A stretch of DNA of 33,092 nucleotides from Prevotella sp. (GTDB taxonomy: Bacteria > Bacteroidota > Bacteroidia > Bacteroidales > Bacteroidaceae): NCBI GenBank assembly GCA_017476785.1, contig JAFUZD010000060.1, positions 1 through 33,092 of the forward strand, written 5' to 3'. The notes beneath the pieces were generated by a model. The model searched no databases. It saw only the letters and a program-made list of their open reading frames with translations, and was not told the origin of the DNA. This document shows, in pieces, positions 8,395-17,141 of the stretch. The position numbers were made by a program, and so were the translations under genes. How positions within the stretch are numbered: position 1 is the first letter of the stretch; every line of letters begins with the position of its first letter.

Positions 8395-10110
8395 ATGAAA
8401 AGAATCAATATATATATCGCAACCTTGCTGCTTTCGGTCTTTGCCGTATCTTGTAGTGTTGATGATGTGAAGCCGCAGGGAGTCTTGGACGAAGAGACTG
8501 CTGCTTCAAGTCCTGAAAAGCTGGTCACCGCAGCATACGCTATGCTGGGCAACGACTGGTATAGCTATCCCTTTAACCTCTGGCCTTATGGCGATATGAG
8601 TGCCGACGACTGTCTGAAAGGCGGTTCTGGTGAGAACGATACCGGCTACCATCCTATGGAGATTTTCTCTACCCTGCAGCCCGACCGTGGCGAGTTCGAT
8701 GAGCTGTGGTACCGCCTGTATCTGGCCATCTCGCGGTGCAACCGCGCCTTAGAGTCGATGACGGGTGTTGAGGAGACGGCACAGATCAGGCAATACAAGG
8801 CCGAAGTCCGCTTCCTCCGCGCACATTTCTATTATAAGTTGCAGCAGATGTGGTACGAGGTGCCTTTCATCACGGAGGGTATGTCGAATGCTGAGATTGA
8901 GGCCACGCCTCAGAGCAGCCACGACCAGCTGATGCAGACCATCATCGATGAGTTCCAATATGCCTACGAGAATCTGGCCGAGGCCGGTCCCAATTCTACG
9001 GGTCGTGCACACAAAGTGGCTGCTGCCGCCTATCTGGCCAAGTGCTACCTCAACTGGGCATACGGCGACGGATATGAGGCCACGACCGGCTACAGCCATA
9101 TTGACCAAGCAAAGATACAGAAGGTCATCGAATATACTGAAGTAGTGAAGAATTCACCTTACGACTATCTTGACACCTATGGCCACATCTTCCTGCAAGA
9201 CTATGCCAACTCCTGCGAGAGCATCTTTGCCGTGCAGCACTCCAATAAGGCCGACGATGGCACCACCTACGGACGTGCTAACTGGTCGAATATGCTGAAT
9301 GGCGTATGGGGCATCTGGTCGTGCGGCTGGGACTTCCACAAGCCCTCACAGAACTTGGTGAATGCCTTTAAGACGCGCAACGGTCTGCCTATGGATGACT
9401 TCGATGCCGACCACAACGCCATCGTCATCAACGGTGCCGACTCTAAGTTCAAGTACGACCCCCGTCTGTTCCATACCGTCGGTATGCCCACCTATCCTTA
9501 TAAGTATGAGGAGCAGTACACGCTGACCAAGGCCAACAGCCGCACGCCCAACACCTATGGCTACTATTGCTCGATGAAGGAAGTGCCCCAGCGTTCTAAG
9601 GGTGAGTATTACGACAATCCTTGGCAGGCCTTCGGGCAGAACGACTACGTGTTGCGCTATACCGACGTGATGCTGATGCGTGCCGAGGCACTCATCGAGA
9701 GCGGTGACTACAATGGTGAGGCTCTGCAGATTATCAACGAAATCCGCACCCGTGCCAAGAAGGACGTCAGTGCATCATCGCTCATCAGCTATGCCCGCAA
9801 CCAGTGCGACATTTCCCTGTATGGCTCGTTCGCTTCAAAGGATGATGCCCGTAAGGCCCTGCGTTGGGAGCGCCGCGTAGAGTTGGCTATGGAGGGACAT
9901 CGCTTCTTCGACTTGCGCCGTTGGGGACTGCTCTCCACCACGCTCAACAAATACTTTGAGACTGAGGTTACCGACGAGTACGACGGGCAGACCTACGGAC
10001 TCTACTATAAGGATGCCTTCTTCACTGCTGGCAAGAACGAGTATTTCCCCATTGCATCCAACCAGATGAACTATGTGCAGGGGCTCTATCACCAGAATAA
10101 GGGATACTAA
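8395..10110 (+). CDS. SusD/RagB-type surface glycan-binding lipoprotein
   Basis: A 571-residue lipoprotein with lipobox AVSC (Cys20). The sequence has the SusD layout: an N-terminal TPR-like helical part (YRLYLAISRCNRALE, EVRFLRAHFYYKLQQMWYEV) and the C-terminal SusD signature (YVLRYTDVMLMRAEALIESG; WERRVELAMEGHRFFDLRRW). SusD proteins cap the SusC barrel from outside and capture glycan chains. Partner and operon position point to a fructan. The gap from susC is an AT-rich stretch of TTAAG-type repeats with no promoter I can defend. Confidence 0.93.
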   Translation: MKRINIYIATLLLSVFAVSCSVDDVKPQGVLDEETAASSPEKLVTAAYAMLGNDWYSYPFNLWPYGDMSADDCLKGGSGENDTGYHPMEIFSTLQPDRGEFDELWYRLYLAISRCNRALESMTGVEETAQIRQYKAEVRFLRAHFYYKLQQMWYEVPFITEGMSNAEIEATPQSSHDQLMQTIIDEFQYAYENLAEAGPNSTGRAHKVAAAAYLAKCYLNWAYGDGYEATTGYSHIDQAKIQKVIEYTEVVKNSPYDYLDTYGHIFLQDYANSCESIFAVQHSNKADDGTTYGRANWSNMLNGVWGIWSCGWDFHKPSQNLVNAFKTRNGLPMDDFDADHNAIVINGADSKFKYDPRLFHTVGMPTYPYKYEEQYTLTKANSRTPNTYGYYCSMKEVPQRSKGEYYDNPWQAFGQNDYVLRYTDVMLMRAEALIESGDYNGEALQIINEIRTRAKKDVSASSLISYARNQCDISLYGSFASKDDARKALRWERRVELAMEGHRFFDLRRWGLLSTTLNKYFETEVTDEYDGQTYGLYYKDAFFTAGKNEYFPIASNQMNYVQGLYHQNKGY

Positions 10111-10140
10111 AGCCCCCTCCCTAACCCTCCCCTTGGGGAG
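10111..10140 (+). repeat. G/C-rich palindromic intergenic repeat, copy 1
   Basis: AGCCCCCTCCC followed by a CTCCCC-TT-GGGGAG stem-loop lies directly after the susD stop. It is an inverted relative of copy 2 at 10231-10260 and belongs with the copies at 25517, 25745, 27455 and 27571. Between it and the next start (10186) there is only AT-rich leader. Confidence 0.7.
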
Positions 10141-10185
10141 AACAGACAATAACATTATATAAACGTATAAATAGGAAAAAGCAAT

Positions 10186-11757
10186 ATGAAAAAGAATCTT
10201 ATTAAATATGTAGCGTATATGCTAATAGCACTCCCCCTCGGGGGAGTCGGAGGGGGGCTCCTCACCTCTTGTCAGGACAAGGACCTTCCGGGTTCTGGCG
10301 AGATGAAGGTGGCCAGTCCTGACGTGACCAGCATTACGGGTGCACTCAGCGGCGAGAACAATTACGACTACACGCTCTCGTGGCCTGCCAGCACCAATGG
10401 TGCCGTGATGAACGTGGCCGTCTACAAGAACGGAACGCAGATGCAGGCGCTTACGCCCTGCCCTTCTGGCTCGTTCACCCTGAAGAATCTGGAGACCAAC
10501 CAGCTCTACGAGTTCCTCTTCAAGTATGCCACCGACGATGCTCAGTCGAACGGCGTGATGACTTCCTATACCCGTCTGGGTGCCACGACACCCAGCGAGG
10601 TGAAGATGGAGCAGGTCGACATTACCGACGAGCAGCATAACCTGCAGATTACTTGGTCGGCCAGTCCCGATGCCACGTCTTACATCCTGAAGGTGGTGAA
10701 GAACAGTACCGAGACCGTGGTGAACACCACCGTCAACGGCACCTCCTACCTGTTAGAGAACGTGCAGATGAAAGATCGCTTTGAGGCCACGGTCATTGCC
10801 CAGAACAACGACGGAAAGGCACTGCCTGTTGAGGCTTCGGCCAAGATTGGCGGTAAGGTTCCCGGCTTCCTCTCTGAGTACGCCACTCCCGAAGAGCTCA
10901 TTGCCAATGGCGATGACGATGAGGCCTCGGCTTGGCTCTGGTTCCACGAGAACTACCCCAAGGGCGAGTATATCTACTTCGGCAATATCAGCACCGTCGA
11001 CGACATCGCCGACTATCGTATGCTCTTCTGGCTGCGCGACATCGAGACAGGAAGTGCCGACGACGTCTGGAACTTCTCCGACTTGGCCAAGAACGCAGCA
11101 CCCTGCATCGAGCAGTACGTGAAGAACGGCGGCAACCTGCTGCTCTGGTCGCACGCCGTGCCTTACATCGGCACCATCAACCGTCTCTCCACTTCGCTGC
11201 TGCGTGGTGTTGACAATGCCTTCGGATGCGGCGTTGGAGGCTACAACAGCGACGTTTGGAAAATGGGCGTCTGCCTCAACACGGGCTCCTTCTATAAGGA
11301 CTTCAGCACCCACGCCATCTATGCCGGCATACCGACTGAGAAGCTGAGCGACGCCTGCCCCGTAGGCATTGCTATGAAGGGTGCCGGATGGACGGAGGAC
11401 CACAACTGCCTCTTCTTCAACATCCCCAATAAGCTGACCGGTCTGGACAACACGTCGGAAGAGTGCTACAACGCGCTGACCAACGACTATGGCATCTATC
11501 CGCTCGGCACGTGGGACAGTCAGGTAAGTTGGGTCAGCCAGCTCAACATCTGGGAGGCCAGAGGTGCCGACAAGGCTCCGGAGGGATTCCAGAAGGGCTG
11601 TGGCACTGTGCTCTGCATCGGCAATGGCGGTTGTGAGTTCTCGATGAAGAACGAGGATGGCACGCCCGACAAGAGTGCTTCGCCCAAGAACAACTCTTGT
11701 CAGCAGAATGTTCTCAAGCTGGCCAAGAACAGCATCGAATATCTGATGTCCATCTAA
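10186..11757 (+). CDS. DUF4960-type fructan surface glycan-binding lipoprotein
   Basis: A 523-residue lipoprotein (lipobox LTSC, Cys29). Two fibronectin-III/SusE-like beta domains (about 40-125 and 130-225; DYTLSWPAS and LQITWSASPDATSYILKV) precede a large C-terminal domain (about 235-523; WFHENYPKGEYIYFGNIS, NGGNLLLWSHAVPYIG, GTVLCIGNGGCEF). I recognise this as DUF4960, found in the surface fructan-binding protein of Bacteroides fructan loci (BT1761-like). Its role would be to hold fructan at the cell surface for SusC/D. The signal peptide is unusual: residues 16-26 (LPLGGVGGGLL) are encoded by a copy of the dispersed G/C-rich palindrome. The gene is third in the SusC operon. Confidence 0.8.
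   Translation: MKKNLIKYVAYMLIALPLGGVGGGLLTSCQDKDLPGSGEMKVASPDVTSITGALSGENNYDYTLSWPASTNGAVMNVAVYKNGTQMQALTPCPSGSFTLKNLETNQLYEFLFKYATDDAQSNGVMTSYTRLGATTPSEVKMEQVDITDEQHNLQITWSASPDATSYILKVVKNSTETVVNTTVNGTSYLLENVQMKDRFEATVIAQNNDGKALPVEASAKIGGKVPGFLSEYATPEELIANGDDDEASAWLWFHENYPKGEYIYFGNISTVDDIADYRMLFWLRDIETGSADDVWNFSDLAKNAAPCIEQYVKNGGNLLLWSHAVPYIGTINRLSTSLLRGVDNAFGCGVGGYNSDVWKMGVCLNTGSFYKDFSTHAIYAGIPTEKLSDACPVGIAMKGAGWTEDHNCLFFNIPNKLTGLDNTSEECYNALTNDYGIYPLGTWDSQVSWVSQLNIWEARGADKAPEGFQKGCGTVLCIGNGGCEFSMKNEDGTPDKSASPKNNSCQQNVLKLAKNSIEYLMSI
10231..10260 (+). repeat. G/C-rich palindromic repeat inside a signal peptide, copy 2
   Basis: CTCCCC-CTCG-GGGGAG stem-loop, then TCGGAGGGGGGCTC. This is the reverse complement form of copy 1, 90 bases upstream, but lies within codons 16-25 of the DUF4960 lipoprotein, in frame, encoding glycine-rich residues in the export signal. 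Confidence 0.75.
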
Positions 11758-11760
11758 AGC

Positions 11761-11780
11761 CGGTCGGCTGCGGCCGACTG
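11761..11780 (+). terminator. Stem-loop after the SusC operon, weak terminator candidate
   Basis: GTCGGC (11763-11768) and GCCGAC (11773-11778) pair around a TGCG loop, extended by a G-T and a C-G pair. It sits just after the DUF4960 stop codon. There is no T-run after it, so termination is uncertain. Confidence 0.35.
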
Positions 11781-11843
11781 CCTGATTGAAGAATGATTAG
11801 ATACACAAAATAGATAGGTTGCAGTTTTTTTAAGGTAAAGAGA

Positions 11844-11872
11844 TTGTTTTTCAGTGATAATTGATATATTTG
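11844..11872 (+). promoter_or_regulatory. Promoter of the GH32-MFS-fructokinase operon
   Basis: TATATTTG at 11865-11872 fits the -7 consensus TAnnTTTG, and TTG at 11844-11846 lies 18 bases before it as a partial -33 box. The start codon is 22 bases downstream. The inverted repeat seen at susC is absent here, so this transcript may be controlled differently. Confidence 0.55.
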
Positions 11873-11894
11873 CACCGATAACTAAAGACCAAGA

Positions 11895-13553
11895 ATGAGA
11901 AAGATAATAATGACACTGCTGGCCAGCCTCGGACTCACAGCGTTGCAGGCTCAGCCCCAGATTCTGGGAGAGAACCACGCCCTGCTGCAGGTAGACGCCC
12001 AGAAGCACTATCTGATGCTGCCCGTGCAGGAGCGCGAAGAGAATGCCGCACTACGCGTCATTGCAGACAATCAGCAGGTGCAGACGCTCAACGTGCGTCT
12101 GGCCGTCGATAAAGTGGACTACTATGTGCCGCTCGACCTGAAGCGCTTCGGCGCAGACCGCCTGCTGCTCGACATCAACTTCCGCGGCGACCGCCGCACT
12201 ACGGGAGCCGTCAAGGACTTTGCGTGCTGGCGAGAGATGACGTTCAGCGATACGCTGGACACGCAGAACCGTGAGCACTTCCGCCCCGTCTATCACCACA
12301 CGCCGCAGTACGGCTGGATGAACGACCCCAACGGAATGTTCTATAAGGACGGCCTGTATCACCTCTACTATCAGTGGAATCCCTACGGCTCGCAGTGGGA
12401 GAATATGACGTGGGGCCACTCCGTCAGCCGCGACCTCATCCATTGGGAGGCGCAGCCCACGGCCATCGAGCCCGACGCGCTGGGTGCCATCTTCAGTGGC
12501 TCGTGCGTGACCGACGGCAATGACGTGGTGGCTTTCTACACCTCGGCTGGAGCCCATCAGACGCAGTCGATGGCCCTGTCGACCGACGGCGGGCAGACGT
12601 TCCGTAAGTTCAGCGGCAATCCCATCCTGACCAGCGACGTGCCCGACTTCCGCGACCCCAAGGTTTTCTGGAACGAGGAGGCTGGCGTGTGGAACCTGAT
12701 TTTGGCCGCCGGGCAGGAAATGCGCATCTACTCGTCGAAGAACCTGAAAGACTGGAAGTACGAGTCGTCGTTTGGCAAGGAATACGGCAATCACGGCGGC
12801 GTGTGGGAATGCCCGGACCTCTTTAAGATCGACGGCAAGTGGGTGCTGCTGTGCAACATCAATCCCGGCGGACCGTTCGGCGGCAGTGCCACCCAGTATT
12901 TCGTCGGCGACTTCGACGGCAAGCGCTTTGCCTGCGAGTCGATGCCGAAGGTGACCAAGTGGCTCGACTATGGTAAAGACCATTACGCCACGGTGTCGTT
13001 CTATAATGCGCCCGACAACCGCCGCATCGTGCTGGCGTGGATGTCGAACTGGCAGTATGCCAATCAGGTGCCCACCAAGCAGTTCCGCTCGGCCAACAGC
13101 ATTCCGCGCGACCTCGGCCTTTTCACTTATGCCGAAGAGACCTACGTCAGCGTGACGCCCTCGAAGGAAATGCTGGCAGCCCGCGGCCAGAAGCTGAAGA
13201 AACCGACCGAGGCCTGCGAGCTGGTGGTCGACGTGAAGGGCTCGGCCGACATCACCCTGTCGAACGCAAAGGGCGAGGCGGTGACGATGCACTATGACGC
13301 CCAGAAGCAGACCTTCGCGCTGGATCGCACCAAGAGCGGCGACGTCAGCTTCAGCGAGGCCTTCCCCTGCGTGACCACGGCTCCCACCTATGGCGCCGTC
13401 CGCCAGTTGCGCATCTTCATCGACCGCTGCTCCATCGAAGTGTTCGATGCCGAGGGCCGTATGGCAATGACCAGCCTCGTGTTCCCCTCAGTGCCTTACG
13501 ACGCGCTGAAGGTGAAAGGCGGTAAGGCAGTCGTCTATGAAGTTAAGAATTAA
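11895..13553 (+). CDS. GH32 fructan hydrolase, periplasmic
   Basis: A 552-residue glycoside hydrolase family 32 enzyme, which cleaves beta-linked fructose from inulin, levan, fructo-oligosaccharides or sucrose. A type I signal peptide (TLLASLGLTALQAQ) lacks a lipobox, suggesting the periplasm. An N-terminal beta domain (about 25-125; DUF4980-like) precedes the five-bladed propeller, with WMNDPNG (nucleophile Asp144), FRDPK (Asp254, transition-state stabiliser) and WECPD (Glu305, acid/base). The C-terminal beta sandwich contains IFIDRCSIEVF, typical of the family. All three catalytic residues are present. Endo/exo mode and linkage preference cannot be read from sequence. It heads a likely operon with permease (34-base gap) and fructokinase (38-base gap). 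Confidence 0.93.
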   Translation: MRKIIMTLLASLGLTALQAQPQILGENHALLQVDAQKHYLMLPVQEREENAALRVIADNQQVQTLNVRLAVDKVDYYVPLDLKRFGADRLLLDINFRGDRRTTGAVKDFACWREMTFSDTLDTQNREHFRPVYHHTPQYGWMNDPNGMFYKDGLYHLYYQWNPYGSQWENMTWGHSVSRDLIHWEAQPTAIEPDALGAIFSGSCVTDGNDVVAFYTSAGAHQTQSMALSTDGGQTFRKFSGNPILTSDVPDFRDPKVFWNEEAGVWNLILAAGQEMRIYSSKNLKDWKYESSFGKEYGNHGGVWECPDLFKIDGKWVLLCNINPGGPFGGSATQYFVGDFDGKRFACESMPKVTKWLDYGKDHYATVSFYNAPDNRRIVLAWMSNWQYANQVPTKQFRSANSIPRDLGLFTYAEETYVSVTPSKEMLAARGQKLKKPTEACELVVDVKGSADITLSNAKGEAVTMHYDAQKQTFALDRTKSGDVSFSEAFPCVTTAPTYGAVRQLRIFIDRCSIEVFDAEGRMAMTSLVFPSVPYDALKVKGGKAVVYEVKN

Positions 13554-13587
13554 GAGTTTATAGTTTACACTTAAAAAGTCAATCGTT

Positions 13588-14748
13588 ATGGCAAATCAAA
13601 ATAAATCCATCTACCTCATCCCCGTGATGCTGTGCTTCTTCTGTATGGGTTTCGTCGACCTCGTGGGCATTGCATCCAACTACGTGAAGGAAGACCTCTC
13701 GCTCAACGATGCCACAGCCAACATCTTCCCCTCGCTCGTCTTCTTCTGGTTCCTCATCTTCTCCGTACCCACGGGAATGCTGATGAACCGCATCGGACGT
13801 AAGCAGACGGTGCTGCTGTCGCTCATCGTGACCGTGCTGTCGCTCATCCTGCCCCTCTTCGGCGAGAGCTTCGGGCTGATGCTCGCCGCCTTCTCGCTGC
13901 TGGGCATCGGCAATGCCCTGATGCAGACCAGCATCAACCCGCTGGCAATGCTCATCATCGGCGACAAGAATCTGGCCTCCACGCTCACCTTCGGCCAGTT
14001 TGTCAAGGCCATCGCCTCGTTCCTCGCTCCCTATCTGGCTATGTGGGGAGCCACGGCCGCAATGCCCCACTTCGGGCTGGGCTGGCGCGTCTTGTTCCTC
14101 GTCTACTTCGTTGTGGGTGCCCTCTCGGCTGCCATCCTCTGGGCCACGCCCATTCAGGAAGAGAAGCTGGAAGGCCGCTCGTCGTCGCTGGCCGACTGTC
14201 TGCGCCTGCTGAGCCGCCCCATCGTGCTGCTCTCTTTCTTTGGCATTATGTGCCACGTGGGCATTGATGTGGGCACCAACACCACGGCGCCCAAGCTGCT
14301 GATGGAGCGCGTGGGGATGACGCTCAACGAGGCTGCCTTTGCCACCTCGCTCTACTTCATCTTCCGCACCATCGGCGCGCTGACGGGCTCGTTCTTCCTG
14401 CGGGTGATGCGCACGCGCCTCTTCTTCATCGTCAGCGTGGTGATGATGGCCATCGCTATGGTGCTGATGTTCGGCGGCAGCACGAAGGCACTGCTCTATA
14501 CGGCCATTGCACTCGTGGGCTATGGCAACAGCAACATCTTCTCAATGGCTTTCTCCGAGGCGCTGCTCTCCGTTCCTGACAAGCAGAACGAGGTGAGCGG
14601 ACTGATGATTATGGGACTCTTCGGCGGCACGGTGTTCCCCCTGCTGATGGGACTGGCCAGCGATGCCGTAGGGCAGGCTGGAGCCGTGGCGGTGATGGCC
14701 GTCGGCGTGGTCTACCTCTTCACTTATATACCACGCGTGAAGCACTGA
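13588..14748 (+). CDS. MFS sugar permease, probably fructose (FucP-like)
   Basis: A 386-residue hydrophobic protein of the major facilitator superfamily with about 12 transmembrane segments. The MNRIGRKQT loop between segments 2 and 3 is the usual family A-motif region. It resembles the FucP/GluP-type sugar:proton symporters; in Bacteroides fructan loci the equivalent gene lies next to the fructokinase. From its place between GH32 and fructokinase I infer it brings periplasmic fructose into the cytoplasm. The N-terminus begins directly with segment 1 (YLIPVMLCFFCMGFVDLVG), supporting ATG 13588. Confidence 0.85.
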   Translation: MANQNKSIYLIPVMLCFFCMGFVDLVGIASNYVKEDLSLNDATANIFPSLVFFWFLIFSVPTGMLMNRIGRKQTVLLSLIVTVLSLILPLFGESFGLMLAAFSLLGIGNALMQTSINPLAMLIIGDKNLASTLTFGQFVKAIASFLAPYLAMWGATAAMPHFGLGWRVLFLVYFVVGALSAAILWATPIQEEKLEGRSSSLADCLRLLSRPIVLLSFFGIMCHVGIDVGTNTTAPKLLMERVGMTLNEAAFATSLYFIFRTIGALTGSFFLRVMRTRLFFIVSVVMMAIAMVLMFGGSTKALLYTAIALVGYGNSNIFSMAFSEALLSVPDKQNEVSGLMIMGLFGGTVFPLLMGLASDAVGQAGAVAVMAVGVVYLFTYIPRVKH

Positions 14749-14786
14749 GAACTTTAACGTTTAGAATATACTAAAAACCAACGACT

Positions 14787-15680
14787 ATGCAGAATAAAAG
14801 ATTTATCGTAGGCCTCGGCGAGGCACTCTGGGACGTGCTTCCCGAAGGAAAGAAACTGGGCGGAGCGCCCGCCAACTTTGCCTATCACGCCGGCCAGTTC
14901 CTCGGTCAGGACAACACGCTGGCCGTCAGTGCGCTCGGCGAGGACAAGCTGGCCGAGGAGACCCTCGACTCGCTGCGCGAGCACGGGCTCAACTATCTGA
15001 TGCCCCGCGTGCCCTATCCCACGGGCCCGGTGCAGGTGACACTCGACGACGTGGGCATTCCCTCGTACGACATTAAGGAGAACGTGGCGTGGGACAACAT
15101 ACCGCTCGACAGCGACGTAGAGGCCGTGGCGCGCCAGTGCCGTGCCGTCTGCTTCGGCTCGCTGGCCCAGCGCAACGTCGTGTCGCGCGAGACCATCCAT
15201 CGCTTCCTCGACCTGACGCCGGCCGACTGCGTGAAGATATTCGATATCAACCTGCGCCAGAACTTCTACACCAAAGAGGTGATTCAGGAGTCGATGCGCC
15301 GTTGCAACATATTGAAGATTAACGACGAGGAGCTGGTGCTCATCGGACGTATGTTCGGCTATCCCGGTCTTGACATTGAGAACAAGTGCTGGCTCATTTT
15401 GGGCAAGTACAATCTGGATATGCTGGTGCTCACCTGCGGCACCAACGGCTCTTACGTGTTCAGTCCGGGTCAGATGTCGTTCCAAGAGACGCCGAAGGTG
15501 ACCGTGGCCGACACCGTGGGTGCGGGCGACTCGTTCACGGGCTCGTTCTGTGCAGCCATCCTGAGCGGCAAGCCGGTGGCCGAAGCCCATCGGATAGCCG
15601 TAGAGGTGAGTGCCTATGTGTGCACTCAGAACGGCGCAATGCCGCCCATCAGTGACGAGCTGTTGGCGCGCGTGAAGTAA
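14787..15680 (+). CDS. PfkB-family fructokinase
   Basis: A 297-residue sugar kinase of the PfkB/ribokinase family, which would phosphorylate fructose with ATP. Signature 1 is GGAPANFAYHAGQFLG (about 28-43); signature 2 is DTVGAGDSFTGSF, with Asp248 as the catalytic base. The length is normal for fructokinases. Its place at the end of a GH32-permease operon makes fructose the likely substrate. The gene converges on the minus-strand Ntn hydrolase; the gap holds a 22-bp duplication and a 25-bp hairpin that probably ends transcription. Confidence 0.9.
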   Translation: MQNKRFIVGLGEALWDVLPEGKKLGGAPANFAYHAGQFLGQDNTLAVSALGEDKLAEETLDSLREHGLNYLMPRVPYPTGPVQVTLDDVGIPSYDIKENVAWDNIPLDSDVEAVARQCRAVCFGSLAQRNVVSRETIHRFLDLTPADCVKIFDINLRQNFYTKEVIQESMRRCNILKINDEELVLIGRMFGYPGLDIENKCWLILGKYNLDMLVLTCGTNGSYVFSPGQMSFQETPKVTVADTVGAGDSFTGSFCAAILSGKPVAEAHRIAVEVSAYVCTQNGAMPPISDELLARVK

Positions 15681-15710
15681 CGGAACGGCCGTCGCGCCAT
15701 TGTTTCAAAA

Positions 15711-15777
15711 GCTGGGGAGTGTTGCTCCGCGGCCTCGGGAGCATCACTCCCCAGCCTGCGGAGCATCACTCCCCAGC
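15711..15777 (+). repeat. Short direct and inverted repeats between convergent genes
   Basis: GGAGCATCACTCCCCAGC occurs at 15738-15755 and again at 15760-15777, a 22-bp period. An inverted relative (GCTGGGGAGTGTTGCTCC, 16 of 18 positions) is at 15711-15728, so the copies can pair. I see no coding potential. Confidence 0.8.
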
Positions 15778-15811
15778 TTGCGGAGAAACGCTTCGGGGGC
15801 TGGGGAAGGCG

Positions 15812-15892
15812 CTCGGAGGGCTCGGAGCTCTCGGAGAACTCGGAGCGCTCGGAGAACTCAGAGACCTCCGAGAGCTCCGAGCCCTCCGAGTC
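15812..15892 (+). repeat. Nine 9-mers forming a 25-bp perfect hairpin
   Basis: Nine tandem units of CTCGGAGnn form; the last three read CTCCGAGnn, the reverse complement of the core. As a result 15812-15836 and 15866-15890 are exact reverse complements (25 bp) around a 29-base loop of further units. It lies between the convergent fructokinase and Ntn hydrolase genes, three bases from the hydrolase stop, and could terminate in both directions although it has no T-run. Confidence 0.85.
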
Positions 15893-15894
15893 TT

Positions 15895-17127
15895 TCAGCG
15901 CTGGATGCTGTCGGTGAGCAGGGCGTACTGCTGTCGGATGTAGCCGTCGGCCCACTGGTAGTAGGCACCGAGGGCACGTTCGTCGTGGCGGCCGGCGGCG
16001 CGGCTGCGCTCCAGCTCGGCCTCGCCGCGGCGCAGCAACTCGCGCTCAATGGGGCGTATGCGCTGCAGGATGCCCGTTCCGGCACGGTTGACCAGCTTCG
16101 ACAGGTCGATATAGTCGGCCCGCGAGCTCTTCTTCAGGGGGAAGAGGTGCTGCTTCAGCCGGAGCGCCAGCAGGCAGAGCTCCCCTTCGCCGTCGGCACC
16201 GCGCGTCACTACCTGTGGCAGCTTGCCGCCCGGAGTGATGACCAGCGGCAGGGCCACGGCAGCCAGCGGCGAGCCGGCTATGGTCCAGCTGACCGTGAGC
16301 AGCGGCGACTCGCCCGGCTTGACACCCTGAACGACGAGCGTAGAGGCAGAGAAATAGCGCGGGATGAAGTCGCGGAAAGCCACGTAGCGCGTGTCGTCCC
16401 AGTCGGCAGGCAGGTCGGCCAGCAGGTTCTGGTGCGTCAGTCCGTGGGTCAGGTGGCGCGGCACGTCCGTGAGCAGCCACTGCCACCCGATGCGCCCCTC
16501 GGCTTCGGCCTGCTGCATCAGTTGGCTGGCGGCCAGATAGCGCTCTATGCCGCGGTCGAGCGAGCGGTCGCCCGAGAAGGCGTGGTTGGTGCGGATGAGA
16601 TAGCCCTGCGGCGCCACCAGCGGGTCGTTCACGTCGTATTTGGTATATCCGGCGTGCCCCGTCTCATAGTAGGCCGCGTTGCCCTCGGCGTCCAGTGCGC
16701 CGAAGTTGGAGTTGATGGGCAGGGGGTGGGGCAGCGTGTCGAGAAAGTGTTCGAAGTCTTTCAGCGAGCCACACACCTCCAGTGCGCGCCGCATCAGCTG
16801 GCCGTCGCACTCCTCGTCCTGACTGTCGGGACCGTTCAGGTTGTAGGCCGACGTGTTGAACAGGGCGAATCCCGCCTCGTTGTGGCCTCCCCACGCCTCG
16901 CGGGGCTGTGTGTCGCTGGCAGCCACGATGGCCAGATAGCGGTAGCGCTCGCCCTGCTGCAAGACAACGAGGTTGTGCTGGTCGGGGCAGTCGCGGTTCT
17001 TGAGCAGCAGGGGGCGGCCGTCGGGCGTGATGCGTCCCGAAATGATAATCGACGTACAGGCACGAAGAGTGGCAGCACTCATCGAGAGCACTGCCACCAA
17101 GCAAACTAATAATCTAAATATAAACAC
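15895..17127 (-). CDS. Secreted Ntn-type linear amide hydrolase (C45/C69/choloylglycine-hydrolase-like)
   Basis: Predicted N-terminal-nucleophile amidohydrolase of 410 residues. I chose GTG at 17127 because it gives a compact signal peptide (RLLVCLVAVLSMSAATLRA) ending right before Cys24 in RACTSIII; signal peptidase cleavage would expose Cys as the N-terminal nucleophile, the arrangement known for this superfamily. A GTG at 17199 would extend it by 24 residues encoded by an intergenic repeat. After the Cys come GRPLLLKNRDCPD and, later, GGHNEAGFALFN and LIRTNHA, consistent with the Ntn fold. Substrate is uncertain: N-acyl amino acids, dipeptides or conjugated bile acids are possible. It lies downstream of, and on the same strand as, the TonB receptor and may be cotranscribed with it. 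Confidence 0.7.
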   Translation of the reverse strand: MFIFRLLVCLVAVLSMSAATLRACTSIIISGRITPDGRPLLLKNRDCPDQHNLVVLQQGERYRYLAIVAASDTQPREAWGGHNEAGFALFNTSAYNLNGPDSQDEECDGQLMRRALEVCGSLKDFEHFLDTLPHPLPINSNFGALDAEGNAAYYETGHAGYTKYDVNDPLVAPQGYLIRTNHAFSGDRSLDRGIERYLAASQLMQQAEAEGRIGWQWLLTDVPRHLTHGLTHQNLLADLPADWDDTRYVAFRDFIPRYFSASTLVVQGVKPGESPLLTVSWTIAGSPLAAVALPLVITPGGKLPQVVTRGADGEGELCLLALRLKQHLFPLKKSSRADYIDLSKLVNRAGTGILQRIRPIERELLRRGEAELERSRAAGRHDERALGAYYQWADGYIRQQYALLTDSIQR

Positions 17128-17141
17128 AACTATGGTTTCTT

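Noticed and set aside
15812-15892. CRISPR array
   Set aside because: Units are 9 bases with no spacers of usual length and no cas genes nearby.
15700-17109. 469-codon plus-strand frame across the hairpin and the Ntn hydrolase
   Set aside because: The first part is translated repeat and the rest is antisense to a gene with clear Ntn motifs.
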